Source: Serratia sp. DD3
Lineage (GTDB): Bacteria > Pseudomonadota > Gammaproteobacteria > Enterobacterales > Enterobacteriaceae
Length of the DNA: 6,833 bases
Assembly (NCBI RefSeq): GCF_000496755.2
Contig: NZ_AYKS02000082.1
Location: forward strand, 1 to 6,833
Reading direction: 5' to 3'
The notes beneath the pieces are model-generated. The model saw only the letters and a program-made list of their open reading frames with translations. It had not been told where the DNA came from and searched no databases. Of the stretch, positions 1 through 5,547 are shown in pieces. A program made the position numbers and the translations under genes. How positions within the stretch are numbered: the first letter of the stretch is position 1; each line of letters starts with the position of its first letter.

Positions 1-574
1 GAGCCGCAAGATAGTCGTCCCCGCTGCCGCCATTGAAGATGCCACGGCCATACAGCTTATCGTCACCTGCGCCACCGTCCAGATAGTTACCCGCATAATT
101 ACCGGTCAGCGTATCGTTACCAGCACTGGCATTAATGCGGTCGGTCCCGCTTGAGGTGCTGATATTGTCGGCTTCATCTGAGCCGGTAAAGGTAAAACCG
201 CGTGCACTGATGTTGTCCCACACCGTACCGTCGGCAAATTCAAAGCGGTTGATGGTGCGGTAAGCTGCACCGGCAAAGTAGTTGTTGATGGTGACCTGAT
301 CCCCCTGTTTGCCGACCGTGATGATCAAATGGTTGCTTTCCCGGCGATAGCCCACCATCTCGGCAGTCACCTCCTTGCCAAAGACGATCTTGTCTTTACC
401 GGCATAAATGCCACCCCCATTGTTATCATAGCTGTCAATCACATCCGCACCGTCCCCCAGATTGAACAGGAAAGTATCTGAAACACTGGAGGTTTGAGCC
501 GCAATATAATCGTTGCCGGTGCCGCCATTAAAGGTGCCACGGCCATACAGCTTATCGTCACCTGCGCCACCGAA
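1..574 (-). repeat. 165-codon tandem RTX module (second copy cut by left edge)
   Basis: Positions 1-77 nearly repeat positions 496-572, a period of 495 bp or exactly 165 codons. In protein terms residues 647-667 (DDKLYGRGTFNGGTGNDYIAA) recur at 812-832 with only four changes (T to I, T to S, N to D, I to L). Each unit therefore seems to hold two RTX blades, the DTFLFNLGDGADVIDSYD segment, one calcium-binding-related domain and a linker. More copies probably follow beyond the window. Confidence 0.85.
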
Positions 575-2497
575 TAGATAACCACCAATCAGGTTATTGG
601 TGATAACATCATTGGCCTCTGAACCCAGAGTAAAATGTAGCGCGTTAAGGGTATTTTTATCGAGAGAGTTAAATATCGAGTTCAGGGTTGCTGTATCAGT
701 GGTATTAGCAACCAATGATGCTAATAGAGTAGTTCCATCCCAATCTTTAAAACCACCGACAACAATCATCTCGGCCAGATCAATAATTCCTTTTTTAATG
801 TCAGTACGATAGACATCCTGAAATAGCAGGTTCATCTTGTCATAGTTAACAATAAGATCACCATTATCAGCAAGATGCATTTCTATCTGACTGAGGTAAG
901 GTTTGAGCCTGGTTTGAATGAGCAAAGCCTCATAGGCATAATCAAGCATCTCCTGATAAATACTTTTAATGCTATCGATAGTTTTTTGACCATTAACAGA
1001 TAAGTTAATATTATGCGTGCTCACTCCTGTGAAAGCATCCAGAATCCGAATTTCGTCAGTCAGCCCGTCTAATTCCTTTCGTAATGCCAGCATCTCAATC
1101 GTATCATCTAAATAAATGGGTTTTTGTTGACCTGGTCGTAACCAAATAACATTACTGGAATTTTGATCCTCAAAGGTCATACTGGTAATAACATAATGAC
1201 CAAATTCCGGATCAGTTTTCGCCCACTCCAGTACTAACTGATCTAATAGACCGAGTTGTTCTTCACGGGTTCGAGCCAGACTATATTGATTTAGAATAGC
1301 GGCTAAGTCAGAAGAGAGTGTTGCAGCCTCATTGAGATCACGCAACCTACCCTGCCCCTGAATATTTGCCAGCTTAGCCTGATCTGCCGTTAGCGTAATA
1401 TGTTCGGTATAGCTACTATAGAAGCTATTGCTCACCAAATTAACATCACTCATCTGATAGACTGAACCATCTTCTGTGGTATAAGTCCCTATTTGAGTAA
1501 GACGATTACCACCATCTAACACTTGATCAACATTCTTATAATCTAAATTGAGTGAAGCAATACCCAGCTCTCCGAGGGTAAATAGTTCTCCCGAATCGGT
1601 GGTACCATCCTGGTTTAGGTCACGCCAGACTTTGAGGTTAGCGAAATCCTGATCGTTGGCATCAATTTTACCATCCCCGTTAGTATCCAAATCAGCCAGA
1701 GCAGCAAAACCATTTTGAGCTTTTTCACCGTTACTTAAGAACGTATTATCACCAAATAGCTCATTACCATTGTTAATGGCACCATCACCGTTACGGTCAA
1801 ACACTAAAATCCCATCATCGGATTTTACCCAGCCGGATGCTGTTTTCAGGCCATCTTGATTATGGTCAAACTTTACACTGCCCTGACCATTCATACCGGT
1901 TGTTTCAAGACCATCACCATCTAAATCAAGGAGCAACGGATCGTAATAAGCCACTCGATAGGAACCGTCGCGATTGACATCATTGTGGTATTTACCATTA
2001 ACCGCCTCGTCGATATCTCTATGTCGGTGACGAATAGCAGTATAAGCATTGCCAAGCAAGCCACCACTTAGAAAACCACCAACCTCACGGTCAAAAAAAT
2101 CATCCGTAGTCACATTTGCTGTGTATTCGGAAACAACGGTACCCGCAAAAGTGGATGTTGTTGTTACATTAAGGGATGGCATGTCTGGAGCATATGGATC
2201 GGTTGGGTGAGGTTGTAATCCCCCAGAAGCAAAATCAAAAGAAACAGAATTATTACCATCAGGGCTGGAAATAGAAAGCTCGAAGGAGGAAAGTGGGCAC
2301 TGAAAAGAACCATCTGGGTTTTGGGTTATCTGACCTTTACCCGAAAAGGTAATGATGCTGTTGCCTAAACCTGCGGTTACTGTCCCATCAGCACTAATAC
2401 TTCCACTCGCAAGACCGAGATTAACATTGGCACTGGGATTAAAATGGACCGTATTATCCGGACGTAGCTCGAACAAATTTGAAAATGAGATACCCAT
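1..2497 (-). CDS. Large RTX-type calcium-binding protein, N-terminal 832 residues (C-terminus beyond left edge)
   Basis: One uninterrupted minus-strand frame of 832 codons, open at the left edge. The start is ATGGGTATCTC at 2497, with AAGGA at 2510-2506 as ribosome binding site. There is no signal peptide, as expected for type I secreted RTX proteins, whose secretion signal is C-terminal. Residues 1-130 are beta-rich and Gly/Ser/Thr-rich. Residues 173-306 hold a chain of Asp-rich calcium loops: DVNRDG, LDLDGDGLETT (190-200), FDRNGDGAINNGNELFGD (233-250), DTNGDGKIDANDQDF (271-285) and DLNQDG (293-298). Residues 310-630 are more helical and contain a segment (about 373-430) of the type seen in other big RTX proteins. 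RTX nonapeptides start near 638 (GGAGDDKLYG, GGTGNDYIA) and recur from 793. Between them, about 700-760, lies a domain like the haemolysin-type calcium-binding related family (KDKIVF, LIITVG, INRFEFADGTVW). Only one Cys (67) was seen. The exact role (adhesin, toxin or enzyme carrier) cannot be decided without the C-terminus. Confidence 0.9.
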   Translation of the reverse strand, partial: MGISFSNLFELRPDNTVHFNPSANVNLGLASGSISADGTVTAGLGNSIITFSGKGQITQNPDGSFQCPLSSFELSISSPDGNNSVSFDFASGGLQPHPTDPYAPDMPSLNVTTTSTFAGTVVSEYTANVTTDDFFDREVGGFLSGGLLGNAYTAIRHRHRDIDEAVNGKYHNDVNRDGSYRVAYYDPLLLDLDGDGLETTGMNGQGSVKFDHNQDGLKTASGWVKSDDGILVFDRNGDGAINNGNELFGDNTFLSNGEKAQNGFAALADLDTNGDGKIDANDQDFANLKVWRDLNQDGTTDSGELFTLGELGIASLNLDYKNVDQVLDGGNRLTQIGTYTTEDGSVYQMSDVNLVSNSFYSSYTEHITLTADQAKLANIQGQGRLRDLNEAATLSSDLAAILNQYSLARTREEQLGLLDQLVLEWAKTDPEFGHYVITSMTFEDQNSSNVIWLRPGQQKPIYLDDTIEMLALRKELDGLTDEIRILDAFTGVSTHNINLSVNGQKTIDSIKSIYQEMLDYAYEALLIQTRLKPYLSQIEMHLADNGDLIVNYDKMNLLFQDVYRTDIKKGIIDLAEMIVVGGFKDWDGTTLLASLVANTTDTATLNSIFNSLDKNTLNALHFTLGSEANDVITNNLIGGYLFGGAGDDKLYGRGTFNGGTGNDYIAAQTSSVSDTFLFNLGDGADVIDSYDNNGGGIYAGKDKIVFGKEVTAEMVGYRRESNHLIITVGKQGDQVTINNYFAGAAYRTINRFEFADGTVWDNISARGFTFTGSDEADNISTSSGTDRINASAGNDTLTGNYAGNYLDGGAGDDKLYGRGIFNGGSGDDYLAA

Positions 2498-2540
2498 ACA
2501 TTATATCCTTATCAATTTGAATAGCTTATGAACACTCCCC

Positions 2541-2570
2541 ATTCTAGCGGGGTTGTATACCCGTGATCAA
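2541..2570 (-). promoter_or_regulatory. Candidate sigma-70 promoter for the RTX gene
   Basis: On the minus strand TTGATC (2570-2565) and TAGAAT (2546-2541) are separated by 18 bp and lie 44-73 bp upstream of the RTX start codon. The -10 box matches consensus at 5 of 6 positions and the -35 box at 4 of 6. The site lies where the left end of the IS630-like element should be, so the -35 box may be IS-derived. No start site is proven. Confidence 0.35.
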
Positions 2571-2615
2571 TGAAGATGCTTGATTTTTCAACCGATGGGG
2601 ATCATGCTCAGAACC

Positions 2616-3365
2616 ATGAAAATAGAACTGACCGCTGAACAGGAGCGTGCTCTTGAGGCACAACATCGCAAGTGTCGTGACCGTCGGATCTGCGACAGGA
2701 TCCGTTGTGTGCTGCTTTCTTCTAAAGGCTGGTCAACTCGCATGATTGCGCAATCACAGTTGATTGATGAAACGACGGTACGTCGCCATCTGAATGACTG
2801 GCTTAATGAAGAAAAACTGAAGCCCGAGAATGGCGGCTCTGACAGTCATCTTAACGAGGTGCAGACAGCCGAACTTATCGCCTATCTGACGGATAACCTT
2901 CTCCCCACTACGCAGGCCATCATTGAGTTGGTCGATGAATGGTGGAGTATCCGCTACACCGTTCCCGGCTTGAACAAGTGGCTGCACCGTAATGACTTTA
3001 GCTACAAAAAGCCCACCGGTGTGCCACATAAGTTCAGTGCCGAAGCACAACAGGCGTTCGTGGAAACCTACAACCAGTTGAAAAGTGAAGTCGTTGATGA
3101 GCCCATCTTGTTCATTGATGGTGTGCACCCGACGCAGGGCACGAAGCTGGCTTATGGATGGATGACGAAAGGTCGGAAAACTATCGTAGAAACAACGGGT
3201 AGCCGCACCAGACTGAACATCATGGGTGCACTGAATCTGACTGATATCGGCAGCACAGTGATCCGCGAATACGACACGATTAACAGCCTGAATATCGGTC
3301 AGTTCAGACACAGTGGTGTCCGTAATCGTTCGATTTCGGACGGAGAAACGCTACAGCGTTGGTAA
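2616..3365 (+). pseudogene. IS630-family transposase, 3'-truncated, with foreign tail
   Basis: DDE transposase of the IS630/Tc1-mariner type, which normally cuts and pastes its element into TA targets. From ATG 2616 (MKIELTAEQ, the usual family start as I remember it; upstream ATGs at 2595 and 2604 and TTG 2580 are alternatives), residues 35-65 form the helix-turn-helix (WSTRMIAQ...TTVRRHLNDWL). A second DNA-binding segment follows at about 116-140 (GLNKWLHRNDFSYKKPTGVP). Residues 164-174 (ILFIDGVHPTQ) hold the first catalytic Asp, D168; relatives usually have IDAVHP. Family similarity runs through GSRTRLNIMGALNL and TINSLNI, then stops at about residue 230 (near 3305). The second Asp (WDGAGYH) and the Glu (NPIERLWK) are absent. 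The remaining 19 residues come from unrelated downstream DNA. At 249 residues against about 340 normally, the enzyme should be inactive. No ribosome binding site is convincing. Confidence 0.85.
3318..3341 (+). promoter_or_regulatory. Imperfect dyad resembling a serine-resolvase res subsite
   Basis: GTCCGTAATCG, spacer TT, then CGATTTCGGAC: 11-bp arms with one mismatch. Both half-sites read TGTCCG or CGTCCG followed by T/A-AATCG, similar to the TGTCYGATAAT half-site of Tn3-type resolvases. Neighbouring dyads are GACAC/GTGTC (3307-3311 and 3316-3320), AACGCT/AGCGTT (3347-3352 and 3355-3360) and the hairpin at 3358-3382. A res region is an inference; no resolvase gene is present. Confidence 0.35.
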
Positions 3366-3382
3366 CTAGGGTAGCTACCAAC
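3358..3382 (+). repeat. 25-bp hairpin inside the Tn21-like remnant
   Basis: GTTGGTA (3358-3364) pairs with TACCAAC (3376-3382). Inside, CTA (3366-3368) pairs with TAG (3372-3374) around a GGG loop, with one A/C mismatch. No U-run follows, so it is not a standard terminator. It could belong to a recombination site of the lost element. Confidence 0.6.
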
Positions 3383-3404
3383 ACCTCATTGACTAAAAAA
3401 CAGT

Positions 3405-3442
3405 CTTAGCGTGGTTTATTTTCCCTTTTCCAAGCGGACCCC
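3405..3442 (-). repeat. Tn3-family 38-bp terminal inverted repeat A (Tn21-like)
   Basis: Read on the minus strand it begins GGGGTCCGCTTGG and ends ACCACGCTAAG, exactly 38 bp. The form GGGG...ACGCTAAG is diagnostic of Tn3-family ends. By my recollection of the Tn21 end it matches about 31 of 38 positions, including the inner GGAAAATAAA block (here GGGAAAATAAA), against 22 of 38 with repeat B. The GGGG outer edge faces right, so this is the right end of an element that lay to the left. Confidence 0.85.
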
Positions 3443-3444
3443 AA

Positions 3445-3582
3445 GATATCGCACGCCTCTCCCCGCTTTGCCACGGACATATCAATATGCTCGGCCATTA
3501 CTCCTTCACGCTGGCAGAACTGGTGACCAAAGGACATCTGAGACCATTAAAAGAGGCGTCAGAGGCAGAAAACGTTGCTTAA
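3445..3582 (+). pseudogene. tnpA: Tn3-family transposase (TnpA), C-terminal 45-residue fragment
   Basis: The frame from 3445 reads DIARLSPLCHGHINMLGHYS, then FTLAELVTKGHLRPLKEASE, ending ENVA with TAA at 3580-3582. The pattern SPL-H-HIN-LG-YSF followed by G-LRPL is the typical C-terminus of the roughly 1000-residue DDE transposases of the Tn3 family. The stop codon lies inside terminal repeat B (cTTAAcg), as in Tn3-family elements whose tnpA runs into the end. The 5' side is cut at the outer edge of repeat A (3442), so the rest of the gene was separated or lost when the Tn21-like element inserted. The fragment is inactive and has no start. Confidence 0.85.
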
Positions 3583-3615
3583 CGTGAGTTTTCGTTCCAC
3601 TGAGCGTCAGACCCC
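3578..3615 (-). repeat. Tn3-family 38-bp terminal inverted repeat B (classical Tn3 end)
   Basis: Minus strand begins GGGGTCTGACGCTCAGTGG and ends CTCACGTTAAG. As far as I can recall, all 38 bases match the Tn3 terminal repeat also found beside bla in common cloning vectors. Outer edge to the right, with TGTAC as the 5 outer bases. It sits directly downstream of its tnpA remnant. Confidence 0.92.
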
Positions 3616-3720
3616 TGTACGAGAAGAAACCATAGCAGAGCATGTGATGTGTCACGGAAATTTCGGCGGTTCCGGCGTGCAACCCCGGTAACGAAAGCAC
3701 CCTCTTGGTTAAAAAACATA
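3616..3720 (+). mobile_element. 105-bp interior remnant of the element ending in repeat C
   Basis: No gene was recognised in any frame. The last 16 bp (3705-3720, TTGGTTAAAAAACATA) match the bases just inside repeat A (3389-3404, TTGACTAAAAAACAGT) at 12 of 16 positions, so the two elements share subterminal sequence as well as the end. Repeat B lies at its left border, so the Tn3-like element probably inserted here, 105 bp inside the right end of element C. Confidence 0.55.
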
Positions 3721-3758
3721 CTTAGCGTACGTTTTCGTACGGTTGGGCTTCAGACCCC
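3721..3758 (-). repeat. Tn3-family 38-bp terminal inverted repeat C
   Basis: Minus strand begins GGGGTCTGAAGCCCAACC and ends ACGTACGCTAAG, 38 bp, matching repeat B at 29 of 38 positions. Outer edge to the right; the next 5 bases are GTGAC. It contains CGTACG-TTTT-CGTACG (3726-3741), both a direct and an inverted repeat. It lies immediately next to the first surviving codon of the FAH-family gene and marks the original insertion into that gene. Confidence 0.88.
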
Positions 3759-4409
3759 GTGACTCGCCCAGGCAAGATCATCTGCGTGGGGTTTAACTAT
3801 CGCTCCCATGCGGCGGAAATTGGTGCTCCGGTGCCCAAAGCCCCGCCACTGTTTAGCAAATTTGCCAACGCGTTGAACGGTAACCAGGGCGTGGTGCACC
3901 TCCCGACACATATTGACCATGAGTTTGACTACGAAACTGAACTGGTGCTGGTTTTTGCCAAGCGCTGTCATCAGGTAGCGGAAGCCGATGCTTTGTCCGT
4001 GCTGGCGGGGTATGCCGTAGGTAATGATATTAGTGCTCGCGGGTTGCAGAATATCACCTCGCAGTTTACCGCCGGAAAAACATCGGATGGTTTTGCCCCT
4101 ATCGGACCGTGGCTGGTCAGCCGAAATTTAGTTCCCAACCCCAATGCACTAAGGTTGAAGACCTGGATGAATGGTGAATTACGCCAAGACAGCAGCACTG
4201 AGGAGATGATTTTCAATTGCCAGCAACTCATCCATTACGTGACGAGCATTATGACTATCGAACCGGGGGATATTCTATTCACCGGGACGCCGCCTGGGGT
4301 GATTTTGGGGCAGAAAGTACCGCGTGAACAACGGCGCTGGCTCAAATCAGGGGATAAGGTGACCTCCTCCATCGAGGGGCTTGGTGAGCTAAACATTAGG
4401 TTTTCATAA
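3759..4409 (+). pseudogene. Fumarylacetoacetate hydrolase (FAH)-family protein, 5' end removed by a Tn3-type element
   Basis: FAH-fold enzymes cleave or isomerise beta-keto or enol acids (for example acylpyruvates, 2-oxohept-3-enedioate, fumarylacetoacetate) with a divalent metal. Visible landmarks, counting from 3759: KIICVGFNYRSHAAE (6-20), metal ligands E59 and E61 (DYETELVLVF) and D90 (GNDISAR), GKTSDGFAPIGPW (106-118) with the catalytic-type Lys107, and GDILFTGTPPGV (170-181). The catalytic domain therefore looks complete. The family's N-terminal segment (roughly 60-70 residues in the 280-residue class) is missing. The apparent GTG start at 3759 is the first base outside terminal repeat C, with no ribosome binding site, so it is a coincidence of the insertion. 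Oddity: SARG at 92-95, where most relatives have SARD. The exact substrate is unknown. An authentic short form of about 220 residues (FAHD1/YcgM-like) is less likely. Confidence 0.85.
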
Positions 4410-4415
4410 ATAGCA

Positions 4416-4481
4416 GGTTGAGTGAATGGGGCTTAACCGGTAAAGATATCGGGATACCGTTTGCTCAACCCCTCCTTTTTT
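4416..4481 (+). terminator. Probable rho-independent terminator after the FAH-family gene
   Basis: GGTTGAG (4416-4422) pairs with CTCAACC (4464-4470), then CCTCC and six T (4476-4481). Inside the large loop CGGTA (4438-4442) pairs with TACCG (4455-4459), so the structure is a branched or two-step hairpin. It begins 7 bp after the stop codon and separates this gene from tus. Confidence 0.55.
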
Positions 4482-4534
4482 CCCCTACTCAGCTTGAACC
4501 AGGTATTATTTACATGAGGTCACAATAGCCAATG

Positions 4535-4563
4535 TTAGCGGGTTGATTGTGTTATCTTATAAT
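4535..4563 (+). promoter_or_regulatory. Candidate tus promoter
   Basis: A perfect -10 box TATAAT (4558-4563) lies 17 bp downstream of a poor -35 box TTAGCG (4535-4540). The -10 box overlaps the first five bases of the Ter site, so bound Tus would block RNA polymerase. That fits the known autorepression of tus in E. coli. Confidence 0.55.
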
Positions 4564-4581
4564 GTATGTTGTAACTAAAAT
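4559..4581 (+). other. Ter replication-fork arrest site (TerB-like)
   Basis: The core GTATGTTGTAACTAAA (4564-4579) is identical to the 16-bp core of E. coli TerB (recalled), in the same place and orientation directly upstream of tus. The conserved G at 4564 is position 6, whose partner C6 flips into Tus to lock it. The C6 side is the blocking face, so forks entering from the left of the window should stop here and forks from the right should pass. No second Ter core was seen. Confidence 0.92.
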
Positions 4582-4590
4582 ATGCGAATG

Positions 4591-5508
4591 ATGAATAAAT
4601 ATACACTAATAGGCCGGATGAACAGTTGTTTTAATACGCTGGAACAAGCGTTAATCGAACTGAGCCAACAAATTCAGTCATTACCCTTGTTAGCAGCTCG
4701 CGTATTTACCCTACCGCAAATCGAGAAAGGCAAAGAGCATGACACCATAGAGAAAATCGAGGTTGTGCAAGAGGTTGGTCAGGTGGCGCGCGATTTAGCT
4801 CTACAGCAGTATCGGCGGTTGTTTATCCATCATCATCAGTCAACTGTCAGCAGCAAAGCGGCAGTCCGTCTACCTGGCGTTATTTGCCTGGCTGTTGATG
4901 ACAACGGTTGCTTGGCGTTACGGCAGCAGATTACATTAATTAACCAGTTAAAGGCCGAGCTCGAACAGATTATTACTGTCGAGTCTGGGCTGACACCAGA
5001 ACAACGTTTTGACTTTGTCCATGATCAGCTACACGGATTGATTACCCTCAGCGCCTATCGGGCAATCACCCTACTCACTGATCCAGATTCAGTGCGCTTT
5101 GGTTGGGCCAACAAGCACATCATCAAGAATGTGAAGCGTGATGATATCGTTGCCCAATTGGAAAAAAGCTTAAAAGCAGGCCGTGCCGTTCCCCCCTTTA
5201 ACCGTGAACAATGGGCAGAATTAGTGAGCCGTGAAATCGATGATGTTAGCCGCTTACCACAACAGGCAAGATTAAAAATCAAACGGCCCGTGAAAGTGCA
5301 ACCCATCGCACGGGTCTGGTATCAGCAACAGCAGAAACAGGTACAACACCCCTGCCCACTGCCGCTAATTGCACTCTGTCAGCAGAAAACACCCAAAATT
5401 GGTGCGTTGCCCAATTACGATGCTGCAACAGTAAAACACAAATACAAACCAGATGCTGAGCCACTCAGGCTTGTGGTCAAACGTTTGCATTTATATACCG
5501 ACCAGTAA
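4591..5508 (+). CDS. tus: Tus, DNA replication terminus site-binding protein
   Basis: Monomeric protein that binds Ter sites and blocks the replicative helicase (DnaB) from one side, trapping forks in the terminus. From ATG 4591 (MNKYTLIGRMN) the 305-residue protein lines up without a gap with E. coli Tus (309 aa, MARYDLVDRLN) through at least residue 250, which decides this start over ATG 4582 and 4588. The C6-lock pocket residues I79, F140, H144 and G149 are present at the same numbers. So are the DNA contacts E49, K89, A173, K175, R198, R232 and Q250. Long conserved blocks are SSKAAVRLPGV, FGWANKHIIKN and KLKIKRPVKVQPIARVWY-type segments (here RLKIKRPVKVQPIARVWY). The four-residue length difference falls in the loop after residue 260. 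The ribosome binding site is weak, as fits low expression. The gene stands alone, with Ter 9 bp upstream and a convergent regulator downstream. Confidence 0.97.
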   Translation: MNKYTLIGRMNSCFNTLEQALIELSQQIQSLPLLAARVFTLPQIEKGKEHDTIEKIEVVQEVGQVARDLALQQYRRLFIHHHQSTVSSKAAVRLPGVICLAVDDNGCLALRQQITLINQLKAELEQIITVESGLTPEQRFDFVHDQLHGLITLSAYRAITLLTDPDSVRFGWANKHIIKNVKRDDIVAQLEKSLKAGRAVPPFNREQWAELVSREIDDVSRLPQQARLKIKRPVKVQPIARVWYQQQQKQVQHPCPLPLIALCQQKTPKIGALPNYDAATVKHKYKPDAEPLRLVVKRLHLYTDQ

Positions 5509-5547
5509 CTGATAATTAAGCGCCTTAGACGCTACTCTGCTTCGCTG

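Larger units (their letters stand above)
3306..3442 (+). mobile_element. Right-end remnant of a Tn21-subgroup Tn3-family element
   Basis: About 137 bp remain between the break in the IS630-like gene and the outer end of terminal repeat A. The stretch has no recognisable gene. It is dense in inverted repeats over 3307-3382 and ends in a 38-bp Tn3-type terminal repeat. The interior of the element, transposase included, is missing. The 5 bases outside the end are AAGAT; no matching left copy next to a GGGG end was found in the window. Confidence 0.6.

Noticed and set aside
597..812. 71-codon plus-strand open frame inside the RTX gene
   Set aside because: It is antisense to an 832-codon frame with RTX and calcium-loop motifs on both sides, and has no recognisable motif of its own.
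2597..2634. Possible left Tn3-type end beginning GGGGATCATGCTCAGAACC
   Set aside because: It lies within the transposase start region, lacks the conserved ACG-TAAG inner end, and no flanking duplication fits.
2754..3311. 185-codon minus-strand open frame
   Set aside because: It is the antisense shadow of the IS630-family transposase, whose plus-strand protein has clear family motifs.
3358..3382. Integron attC-like hairpin
   Set aside because: The arms GTTGGTA/TACCAAC do not fit the GTTRRRY/RYYYAAC core, and no cassette or integrase is present.
3578..3615. Cloning-vector contamination, because this 38-bp sequence also occurs beside bla in pUC/pBR322 plasmids
   Set aside because: The match ends exactly at both borders of the Tn3 terminal repeat. 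The flanks are a tnpA C-terminus and unrelated DNA, not the bla downstream or origin sequence of vectors.
3506..3700. 64-codon minus-strand open frame across repeat B
   Set aside because: It runs antisense through the tnpA remnant and the Tn3 terminal repeat and resembles no protein family.
3616..3720. tnpA C-terminus for the element ending in repeat C
   Set aside because: The frame ending at the TAG in the repeat reads ESTLLVKKHT and is stopped 26 codons earlier. It lacks the HIN-LG-Y and LRPL motifs.
5515..5535. Short AGCG/CGCT stem between tus and the regulator as a bidirectional terminator
   Set aside because: Only four base pairs and no adjoining T-run; too weak to call.
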